Shown piece after piece: positions 13,101 through 27,600 of a DNA stretch of 64,000 nucleotides. Where the stretch lies: positions 1,754,581 to 1,818,580 of the forward strand of contig JBJCIZ010000239.1 of assembly GCA_051294375.1 (NCBI GenBank), given 5' to 3'. The notes beneath the pieces are model-generated. The model worked only from the letters and a program-made list of their open reading frames with translations. It was not told where the DNA came from and ran no database searches. Each line of letters opens with the position of its first letter. Positions within the stretch are counted from its first letter, which is position 1. Position numbers and translations under genes: made by a program. Source of the stretch: Paraspadella gotoi (taxonomy: Eukaryota; Chaetognatha).

Positions 13101-14314
13101 TTAATCCAGGGTCCACAGTAATTTAACCGCGGTGGTGATTCCGACGTCGGTAACGTTGAAATGAATGAGACCTTGGAAAAATAAATATAAGGAATACATA
13201 CGATAATTGATTAATTTTATACTTTAATTTTACATATATTTACCGACGAGGGTGATAATTGTAAAAAAGTAAAGGATGGCGATGCATAACTTTCCGAATC
13301 TCGGGTCCACTGGTTTGTTCATGATCAACTTTCGACACAAGTAATCTTTGAAAACGCCCTGAACGAAAAGAGCGGGATAAAAAAGTCAAACGATGATAAA
13401 ACTGAACAAAATAAAGCGATATATTGAATTATGAACAGAGTTGACCTACCTCGAGACCCCAGTGAAAATGCAGTACGACGATGAAACACAAGACGCAGTC
13501 GAGGAACCAATTCTGAGCCAAAAAAGCCACCGGGATTGCGATGACGGAGAGAACCGCGAAGACCCTTTCCACGGTCCAGTGCAACGACGGCAACATCCCA
13601 GCTTTGCCAATTCCCTCGAGTCTTGAGTCGGAGAAACGCAAAGAGAGAAAACGTTGGGTCACTCGAATTCCTTCAACAATCAACATCTTCCTCCAAGAGT
13701 CGACATCATTTGTAGCAGATTAATTTGTGGATTATCTCAATTGAGATTGAGTTCCTCAATCTCATTTGCATATTGTCGTATTTTGATTAAGCTTTGATAA
13801 ATATTTGTTCTATTGCCTTAAAGGTTTAATATTAATATTTTACATTAGTAACTGATCATGTGTTTTGTGGTTCAATTAATAGCTAAATAATTAATGATTT
13901 AATTATCATAATTGCTAGTTTACTACTTTAATCTTGGTTCCAGACTCACCTTGCTGTGGTGGAGAGAACTTTACGCAATTCCTCCGGGGGTTTAAATGTG
14001 ACGACGGGTTGGGATATGGTGGGTTGCTTCATCAGAGTGCACTAAAGAAAAATGGGGCCGGGTGGTGAAATGGATATGAAGCGGGAAATTAAGACTGGTG
14101 GGTAACGTTTCGTTCTTGAGGGAATATAATTTTTTTTATACTTGACGAGATAGAGAGATTAAGCAAACCGAAATTAAAAATAAATTATAATATAACGCCC
14201 GATTTCCCCACAAATTTCACTGAGCGTCACAGATCAATTCTCATGACTCACCGACAACGCCCCGCCGAGACGGCAAAACCTCGTGGGCGCCATCAACAAT
14301 CGCGATAAAGCCAT
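13101..14314 (-). CDS. SDHD: SDHD, succinate dehydrogenase cytochrome b small subunit
   Basis: Exons 14314-14252, 14041-13950, 13621-13450, 13358-13244 and 13171-13101 join to about 170 aa. The N-terminus (MALSRLLMAPTRFCRLGG) is a mitochondrial presequence. The core shows LPSLHWTVERVFAV, then a TM, DCVLCFIVVLHFHWGLEG and VFKDYLC, with the His and Asp-Tyr pattern of CybS that binds haem b and ubiquinone in complex II, and a last TM. The protein anchors SDHA/SDHB in the inner membrane. The second intron contains a full copy of the dispersed hairpin element. The sequence is diverged from vertebrate SDHD, but order, length and key residues fit. Confidence 0.9.
13712..13791 (+). repeat. Dispersed hairpin/octamer element, full-length copy 2
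   Basis: The best copy: GTAGCAGATTAAT start, the perfect inverted pair TGAGATTGAG/CTCAATCTCA around a TTC loop, then ATTTGCATATTGTCGTA and GATTAAG. It lies in SDHD intron 2. Confidence 0.85.
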
Positions 14315-14843
14315 CACGAAAGTGTTTTGTCTTCCTTTTTAATTTTACTAAAAGTAATCATTATAAGGGGTCATAATTAGCAAAGAAAATGGTAATTAGT
14401 AAAGTCAAATCGTCAATTTGATGAATTTAAATTGTGAACTTCTTAATAAAAAATGAAAAAAATACAGAAATAGATCGAAATTCACTATCGGCAATGAAAA
14501 AAAAAACATAAAAACGAACTATTGAATCCAGAAAATTAGGGAACCGCGTTGTACAAAATATACAAATTTAAATCTTCACTAAAAAGGGGAATCTACTAAC
14601 TGCGAACCGATTAAACCATTCTTATCCGTTAAAAAAAGGTGTTTTTTTTATTTCGTTCGTCCATCGTCTCCAGTCAAGTGAAAACGAAAAGCGCAAGACT
14701 AGCATCGAACAAGAATCGACAAACTGCAACGCATCGTCAAATCTGGAATGTATTCATCCCCCACTTTAATCTTCCCGCCCAACGAAGGGCAACCCGCCGC
14801 GTTCGGAGGCGGAGTCGGAGGCGGGTTGGATCGAAAGCCGAGT
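14315..14843. other. Intergenic between SDHD and VPS29
   Basis: About 530 bp, AT-rich. A TTTTAG acceptor-like site lies about 40 nt upstream of the SDHD ATG. No gene seen. Confidence 0.5.
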
Positions 14844-15638
14844 TTAAACAGTTCGCTTCTTGTACTCGATTCGCTCGACTCTGACGTCGCCGGCGATGAG
14901 TTGGTAGATGTAGGTGACCACCGTCGAAGACTGAATGTCCAACAGGACGAAAGACGGCGTCGTTTCGCTGGATAAGTTTCAATGTTTGAAGGGTGAATTA
15001 AAAGAGGTAAGTAAAGAAAATAGATGGAACCAAAAGGGCGGCCTCACCTATCCAGCGCGTTCCAGGCGCCGGTGGCGGATCCAGGGTTGATGAAAAACTT
15101 GGTCTCGTGTTCGTAGGCTTCGAATTTGTGGGTGTGGCCGCTGATGAGGATGTCCACGTCAAGTTGGCGGCAGACGAGGGCGAGGGACTCGAGATCGCCC
15201 CAAGGGACCACCTGAGAGGGACGGAGATGTAAAATGAAAAAACACATCGACGTCACTAACATGTCAATAACGTATTATAGTAATCTTATATCCTCACTTG
15301 GTGTCCGTGACAGATTCCTATCCTGAACTGTCCTACCGTGACGACCTTTTGTTCTGGCCACGACAAGTTCTTTTTGAGAGAGAAAGGCAAAAAAAAATGC
15401 GTCAATACCGAATCATTTTAGAAATTTTTAACCTTATTTTTACCTCGTCAAAATCCCCTCTCACGACATGGACGTCGCTGGCCAACGTTTTCAGGTAATC
15501 GAATGTCTCTTTAGTGCACAAGTTTCCTGTGCACAAGATGTGCTGAATTTTTCCAGGGACCAAGAGTTTTTTAAACTTGGCGTGCATCGCGTTGCACCGA
15601 TGGGGGATGTGAAAGTCGCCGAGAACGAGGACCAACAT
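14844..15638 (-). CDS. VPS29: VPS29, retromer/commander subunit
   Basis: Exons 15638-15444, 15369-15298, 15211-15048 and 14967-14844 give about 184 aa (usual 182). The start [16 protein letters not shown], then [49 protein letters not shown] and [14 protein letters not shown] are hallmark VPS29 metallophosphoesterase-fold segments. VPS29 is the scaffold that binds VPS35 in endosome-to-Golgi retrieval. Upstream of the ATG is TTATTTACAG, a good splice-acceptor match with no in-gene donor for it. The gene is complete. Confidence 0.98.
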
Positions 15639-15914
15639 TTTCGGGGTTTTTTTTTGTGTGTGTTTTGTTTTGTTTGCTAATTTCGCTGTAAATAACAAGA
15701 GTGTATAAAAAACATGTATCTACGTACGTAAAACCTGGTAAGTATATAATTTATACTGCAATAACCAAGAGAAATCAAAAACTATGACAAACGGCAAAAA
15801 ATAAATAATAAAAGCAACCGTTTCAAAACACCATTAAGAGAGACGATGTTATAAAAGCATAAGGCACAATTTCGGTAAGTAATTTCGTCCATCGTCGTAA
15901 GTCATTGTCATTTA

Positions 15915-19690
<3,776 letters not shown>

Positions 19691-19816
19691 CGTTTCAAGG
19701 GGTTCATTATAATTAGCGACTATCGCGTCGAGACATAATTGTTAATACTAAGGCATTTATAATTAACTGTAAAAATAACTTAATTTAAAAACAACAAAGA
19801 ATATATATCACGCTAT

Positions 19817-22625
19817 TCAATCTCTTTTTGGCGAATCGACAGTCGGTTCGTTTTTTTCATTGAGCAAAATGTCATTTCGATAAGACTTGATGATGAATCT
19901 GATGATGTAACAGTTGGTGAGAAAAAAAGCGATGCTGGCCAACAGAATGTAAACAAAGGTCGATTTGCCGCGGAATTCGAGCAAGTAGGCGGACAACAAC
20001 CATGCGCATTGATTGCCTAGGGTTAACTATATTTGTTAAAGGCCCTGATTACGAATATTAATTTAACACAAAAACTCACCTGACCAAAGAAAAGTGAGCA
20101 AAGTGGCTTTGGATCGTTTGAGATTCAAGTAAGGAATCAAAAGCGGTAGGAGACTTAAATACCAGATGAAATACTGTAATAATTGGCATAAAGGGAGGAA
20201 AAAGATAATATTGTAAGGAAAAATTATAAGTTATAATCAAAAATATAAGTTACATATTGCAGTACTATAGACTTCCGTGTCAAGCGAGTTTCAGATAATT
20301 TATTTCTCCCGTCAAAAAAATATTAATCCCTCTTCTTAATAAGCATGAGAATTTACTCAGAGGGTATCTTTTCTTAAAATTATCATTTATCATCAGATAA
20401 ATAAGACCATCTTTAATTTCCCCGGATTACAAATTACAATTCTAGGAAAAAAGTATATCACATTTTAGTCATAAGGTCATTGTCTTTTATGTCACTTTAT
20501 GTCGTTATATGTAACCTGTGTTTTTATTATTTTTGAAATAAAAAAAATTTAAAAAAAATCACATTTTTAGTAGAGGATATCTACCTGAAAACTTATTTGA
20601 TTTTAAAAGAATCAGAATGTTTTCGAATCTACATTGAATTTCCTTTCAGTAGCTTCCTTCCATTTTTTTGTAGGTCAGATCGTTTAGAAGTTACAGGCAA
20701 AAAAAGATCGCTACTTCAAATGAAAAATGACGAAAAAAATTATCTTTAATTTTCTACCATTTTTGGTATTTAGTTATTTGTTTTTATTTCAAATAGAGTC
20801 AATAATTGTTATATATTTTTTTAATTTAGCAATGCTATAGGCATTGCACCATTTTTTGTTAAAAAAAGTACCATTATAGCTCTCAGAAAAGAGGGAAAAA
20901 CGCGCAACATCAATATTGTGGCTGAAAAGAATTGCATTAAAGATGTAGAAAAACATTTCAATGAGAGCATGCTCAGACGAATACAGGCAGTAATCGATAC
21001 TGAAGGAGGACATATCAAATATTGAGAATATTTTACCCATGTTTTGTATATTTTTTATTGAATAAATAAACTTTTCAACAATAACGTGATACTTTTTTCC
21101 TAGATAGCATTTTATTTTTAAATAAAAGCTTTCGGCGTGATCGATTTGATTCTAATCGTTTTTCTTTTCCTTCGGGTTTTTTTGTTTTTTTTTAAGAAAA
21201 AAAAAAGCTTGCTTACTTGAGAAGTCACGACCTTGTTGAACGTGACAAAGACGGCCGTGTTAACGAAGAACACGAGTTCCAAGTGTCGATGATAATCCAG
21301 CGAGATCTTCAACAACAGGAGACATTGAGGAAGAAACGCCAACAAAGACAACGCGCCGGAAAGAGCGTTCTCGTCGGTGAGATAAATCATGAGGTAGTAG
21401 AGACTGAAGTTGTGCCGGATATCTTTGCGACTAACGTAATGAAGTCGCGTTATATAATCCACGTATATATTGTATAATCTTATCCCCTCGTTTCCTTACC
21501 CGACGTGATACAAATACGTTTGCGACAAAAACTCGTGCCCGTACAAAACGTAACAAGTCCCCGTCGCGACGAGGAAAACCGACGCCGAGACGACGACGAA
21601 CGCGAGTTGCGATTTGTTCGGCGCGAAAATCGTTCGCCAGATTTTGTTCTCTTCGTTCCGTTTCCCGATTCGATCGAGGCCCAGATTGATGTAGAGCGGG
21701 AGGGCGTAAATTATCGGGTAGATTTTCGAATGAACGGCCAACCCGTAGAAAACGGCGGAGAGGAATACTCGGTCTAGGGAATGGACCAAAACGAGAAAAC
21801 GAAGCAGGAACTTCGTTTCTAAAATCTTATGTAGTTTCTCTCTGTTTTTTTCCCCTTTGTTTTCCCCTCAACGAACCTTTCTTTCTAAAATAGAGAACGG
21901 CGAGTACGAGGGAGGCTAGGATGGCTTCGGCGTTGCCCCTCGTAGACACGGTGAAGCAGACCGGATTGAAGAGCCACAGAATCGCGCTCAGCAACGACGA
22001 GGATTCCGACGCGCCGTTAGTACGAGAGATGCGGTAGAGTAGATACCCTAATTAACGGTGGATACTCCAAGATATACCGACGAAGTTCTAAGCGTTCAAC
22101 TACCAACGCTACTCCATACATAAGACGATGGGTAATTGGCTATTGGCTCATCCCCCAAATGAATACGACCCCAAGACCTTTTCCTCTACCTGTGACAACG
22201 TCGAAAACGCTAAACACTATCTTGCCCCAAATGGGCGACAGAAAGATGTTGGGCAGTAAAACGAAAGCCAAAAGGGGCGTGTATCTGTAGGTGGGGCTTT
22301 GGTAGGGCGATTTTCCCTCGGACATGAAGGTCGCCGCTTCGGTGAAGACTTGATAATCGATATCTGGATTTCATTATGATAATCTTTATAGTTTATTTCA
22401 CAAAGTTTCGATTAAGTTTTCACAACTGTCTACCTTTGCCATAAATTATGCTTTCTGACTAATCTCCTACGTAGTTATCGCATTCAAAGTAAAGTAAAGG
22501 TTACAGACTCACGCAGACTCACCAGTGTATTTGACTGCATGACGAGCATCGTGATAACAGCCGTAACCAATCATCAACGCGCGCAATAAGATCGACAAAA
22601 TTGACAATTTAACGACGCGATGCAT
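19817..22625 (-). CDS. PIGM: PIG-M, GPI mannosyltransferase 1
   Basis: Exons 22625-22523, 22363-22190, 22047-21877, 21773-21500, 21430-21217, 20173-20080 and 20016-19817 join to about 409 aa (human 423). Near the N-terminus the luminal DxD site reads KYTDIDYQVFTEAA, followed by SPYQSPTYRYTPLLAF. Later signatures are NPVCFTVSTRGNAEA, YGLAVHSKIYPIIYALP, RKDIRHNFSLYYLMIYL, VTSQYFIWYLSLLPLLIP and GNQCAWLLSAYLLEF, interspersed with many TM helices. It adds the first mannose to GPI precursors in the ER lumen. The start is 234 bp from the BTBD stop. Intron 5 (about 1 kb) contains a decayed DNA transposon. Confidence 0.95.
20442..21103 (+). mobile_element. Decayed DNA transposon with TIRs (copy 1), possibly Tc1/mariner-type
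   Basis: The left end CTAGGAAAAAAGTATATCAC and right end GTGATACTTTTTTCCTAG form terminal inverted repeats. Inside, on the plus strand and ending near 21024, a fragment of about 65 codons is open. It includes APFFVKKSTIIALRKEG and LRRIQAVIDTEGGHIKY, then a stop. That C-terminus resembles the end of Tc1/mariner-like transposases as I know them; this is a recollection, not a search. A second, more decayed copy is at 57677-58142. The element lies in a PIGM intron. Confidence 0.65.
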
Positions 22626-22859
22626 TGTTTAAGTTTTTAAATCGTCTTATTTAAATCCTTCGGACAAAAAAAATGAAGAGAGAGACTAGTACAGAAAAAC
22701 GAAAAAAGGCGACAGAAACCGTGTACGATAAGCGCAAAAATATTATTACGCAAGAAATAAATAAGCAAAAATAGTTTGTTTTTTTGTCAAGTTTTTTTTT
22801 CACAGATTTTTGTCTTCCGTTGTTGATTAGCTTTCACAATTCACATCTTTCGTTATTCA

Positions 22860-24579
22860 TTAATGAGGTTCGGTAAATATGATCTCGGGGATTTGTCCGT
22901 GTTCCACGTTCGTCCCGTTGGATCCGTCCATTGAATTGAGGAAAGTAAAGGTGACGGTGTCCGCTTCGCATCGATCCTTACCGTCCATTCCTTTGAAGAG
23001 AGGGAAAGGGAAGAGATAAAAATAAATTGAATTCTTGTTAGTAAATACAATGAAATATATAAATATTGTTGAGGAAACTAAATCATTATTAAACATTACT
23101 AATCAAAAGCCGAACCAAAAGATATGAAAAATAATTTAAACTCTACAATATGCAAATGAGATTGAAAAACTATCTCATTAGAAATAGACAAGGAAAACTC
23201 AACGTTCGATTCTTAAAAAGTTTTTATGCCTCATATATGTCTTATATAATATATATGCCTTATCCATCACTTCCAGGCTTTTCGGTCGAAATCAAAGAGT
23301 AGATCATCCACTATTCAATGATCAATCGTTACCTTTACGAAAATAAAAACCTTTTTTAAAAAAAAGTCATCTTTATTCATCGACTCATCCTTCATCTTTA
23401 GTTTCCCTTCTCCAACATCTTCGGTTTCCCTGCTTCCGGAGTGAGAGAAAGTAATTCCCAATTCACAAAAATCATTCATCCATTCCTTCTCACGACTAGG
23501 AGCGACACGAGACTTTTTCAGTGTCTTCACGACCCGGATTCTTCCTTCACAATTCACATGAGGTCATTCCATCCATTCGAGTCGCACATCTCACGGAAGG
23601 GAAGCTTCACCGATCCGCCCATTCACCGTAATAAGACTGAGCGCCGTTGAGAATGACGCAGGCCGAGTAGAGGACGTCGGCGTTGATCTCGACGGGATTG
23701 TCGAACTTGACTCGGTAGGTGGGTTCGTCCTCGGGGCAGTGGGCCGTGATGCGTTGGTGAGTCTCGGCGATCACGTTGCCCTGGTACATGAGCTGGGCGG
23801 TGACGACGTGACAGGCGCAGCCTTGGGCCCAGCCGTAGAGGCCAAAGCCGACGATGGCCACTTTGCGAGAGGCCTTGAAGGCGATGGAGTGGAGGCCTGG
23901 GGAGAGGTAAAAAAGGGGAAGTGGTGGAGTGGGTTGAGAGAGAGAAGGTGAGTATTCGATTTTGTCCCCGGGGATGTTTCGGGATTCCTCACAGGATCCG
24001 AGAAACCGTAAAAAGATCGATCGAATTTTAACTCCGTAAAAAGTTTAAAAACTAAAAAAAAATCTGTAAAAATTTTTATTTCTCTCTCACTCTCTCTCTC
24101 TCTCTCAGAACCAGAGGCTCCTCTCCCCCCCTCAATAACAATAAAAATGACTTCGCATTTCGCACTCGGGGAAAAAGTCAGTGAAACATGACACTGTATT
24201 TTTGTTTTGCCAGGCTCCAGCAGCATTTTGAAAAATAATAAAAAAAAGCAATAAAGCAATTACATCTACTGTCGGGGTTTGGGACCTCGACTGTATTTTT
24301 CAACGGCGACGACGGGAAATTGGATTCTCGCGGAGATTAGATTAAACCCTTCGCGTTGTTCCATTTCGTCGTCGTTGTCAAATAAACAACAGTCAGCGAG
24401 CCGTTGCTGCTGCTTCCCCCTTTTTTTCGTCTATCATGTGGTATTAGGTCACGGGGCACTTCGGGATTCAGCTCGACCCTCTCGATCTCAAGATGTGAGA
24501 GATCGAAGTCATGACTTTCCATTTCCTCGACTCATGTTTTTTTCGAGGATCCTGCGCGGAAAAAAAAACACACGTAACA

Positions 24580-24620
<41 letters not shown>

Positions 24621-27600
24621 CGGCGAAAAAGGTCGGAACGGCTTCTCCGGCAAAGTCGGAGACCTCCTCAAATTCTCGATCGAAAAACATCAAAAAAGTT
24701 TCTCCTCCCGACGAGTCCAACCCACATGAATGAGCGGAAAAAAATCGTTCCTCTCTCTCTCTCTCTCTCGTTCTCTAACTCAGTCTCTAACTCTCTCTCG
24801 CGAGTATTTGTTCCTATTTCGACGTCATAAAAGAAAAATACTAAAATTCTATAAGGCGCAATAAATTAAAGCGATATTTACCGATCTTTGGGTCTGCAAG
24901 AAACGAAAACAATCTCGGGGATTCGATCGCGATTTTCCATTTTCCATTTTCGATCTTTTTTCTTTCTTAAATTCTACAGTTTCTTTGTTCTCACTACTTT
25001 TTTTTTTCATCGCATGACGAAGGGGGAACCGAGACGGGCGGCGTGGGTTTTCTTCCGTCGGGGTTAAACGCAACTCTTTGGTCGGTTGGTCGGTCGGCTT
25101 TTTTTTTAATATTATTTTATTTAAAAAAAAAATGAAATGTTTTAAAACAATTTTAAAATTGATAAAAAAGTTGAAATTAATATTATAATAAAGTGTCCAA
25201 GCATTAAACTAGAACTATAGCTACAACATTAAATTATTATTACCACTCCATCTGTTACCCAAAGAACCGCGACCAAAGGACATATCCTGTTTTTTTAAGA
25301 GGAGCAGCGTGGCCTTTGAAAAAAAAAAAAAAATTCAGCTCGGCTCCGCTCACACGATCCTCTAAGAGGAATCATCAGAGATTTTAACTAAAGAAAAACC
25401 CCGAGGATGATAACTCAAGTTTTGCTCATCGTCTCAACGCTGTTTTCGGCGGGGATCAATGCAAGTAAGTTAAGCGCATCCACGTCCTGGGATTAGGATT
25501 GCTCCGTTTGTTTAAAATAATGGTTTTGGTAGAAGAATCCATTCGACTGAGAACCAAGAAGAGTAAGAGCACTGGATGGAACAATAATCGCATTTTCGAT
25601 TTCCACATTGCACTATATTTCCCAATCCAAAACGTTTCATTAGTTATAACAGTCCTCTTGAAAAAGCAAACTCATTATTTAACATTTGTTATGCATAATC
25701 AAATAGATTCTCATCCGCAAAACGCGGAGGCCGGTATTACGTCACCTCGAAATGAAGACACACCTTAACTTACTTCCTTACTTCACTTCCCCAATACCAG
25801 AAATTTTCGACCTGGAACTCAAGACTTGCGACAAGAGCGGCTCCGGTTCAAACGCCTACGTCGACGTTCGCCTCACGGGAACGCTCGCCGACTGCGAACG
25901 CAAGAAGATCAACCAGCTCTCCCTCTACAGGAATAAAAAATCTTCATACGCGATTTCCTGCGCCGATGACGTGGGATTCGTGACCGCGTTGCAACTGCGC
26001 ATCGACAGAAGCGACCAACCTTGCTTCGTCCGCGTCCGATTATTGGATCCCGTCGACAAAGACGTTTGCTTCTTCAGCACAACGTTCGAGAAGGATTTTT
26101 GGATCAAGCAAAAGAATAAGTGGACGGAGAAGATTTCTCAAAGTAAAAGGAGGGAATTTCGAGTGGAACCGTTTTGAGGTCGTTGCTAAGGTTTTCGTTT
26201 TGGACCCGCAGGTTGGGAAGACAGCGAAGAGTCGGTCAAGTTCGGAGGTCCAGTCGGTCATTTCTCAACGACGCACGACTTTAGACGTTGCAAGGTAAAT
26301 ACCCTTAACTAAGGGTACATGCCCTCTACCTATTTTAATAACGCTATACTGACGACTATTGAAAGACACTATATTATTTGTATAAAACCAACAACACGAG
26401 AAATACTAAATATTTACACAGTACGACGCCGTATCTTTTCCTCCCAGATACAATGCGCGTCGACGGCGCCGTCGAAGGGTTGGCGATGGAACCGGATGAA
26501 CGGAAAATGCGAATGCCTCAATCGCATCGAGACTCGTTTCTACGAATCCGTGGACAACTTCATTTCCGGCGCCATCGACAGATGCGCCGACGCCACCTTT
26601 CCGCGTTTTCTCAATTCCTTGAGCCCAGTTTGCGACGGTGAGAGGGATAAGTGGGGGGAGGGTTTGGGGTGATTCATTTTAAATAATTTATTCTTTATTG
26701 TATTACTTTAACTGCCCAAAACATAACGAAAAGAAAGCTGATAGGAAACGGCAGTTTTAACGCAATCCATCTCTTCCACAGAAAACCGATCGAAAAAATT
26801 TAATGCATTTTGTAGTCACCCATTTTGAGTCAAATTAAAATATGTATACTTCAAGAACCCTCTCACCAAAGAAAACTTCGACCGAACTCCTGAGAGATAG
26901 TACAGTGAAATAAATCCTCTCCCTCCCTCAGCCATGAAAAGCGCCGAACGAACCTACGAAAACGGGACGACCTGCCGCATCAAGTGCGTTCGGTTTGAGG
27001 AGAACGACCCCGAGGGCGTCGTCGTCTGCCGCTCCACGGCCGTATGGCGATCCGAGCCAAACTGGGACGTCTTGGCGCCGCCAAACTGCGGACTTCCGGT
27101 CAGTTGGATCGCCGGGCTAACCGTCGGCTCCGCGGTAGGCGTGGGCCTCGTCTGTTTCGTCGTTTATCTAACGTGGAAACGATACGAGTTTAAGAAGCAG
27201 CAGCCGCCGCACACGAAGGGAGGCGGCGGCGACGCGGGAGGAAAGAAAAAGATTCTCAAACACCGAACCAGCTACGTGTTGGCGCTAAAGGACAAGCGCG
27301 ACGACTACGTCGACTTCGGCGTCGTACCAAAAGTCAGTTTCTCCAGAGCGATCTACGAAGCGTCCAACTCCGACTCGGACAGCATCGAGTCGGGTCTGCA
27401 GTTTCGTCTGCAACAGCAGCAGCCGGGGCCTTCTCGCAAGATATCCTTCGGTAGACCAAGGGGAGATCTCAGACGCGGCGGGGACGGAGGAGAAGACGCC
27501 GAGAGATTCCTACCGCCGCTGGGAAACGACGGAGAATCCGTGGGAAGCAAACGGAGGAAACTGTCGACGATCTTCATTTCGCCGCATGCCTTTCAGCAAA

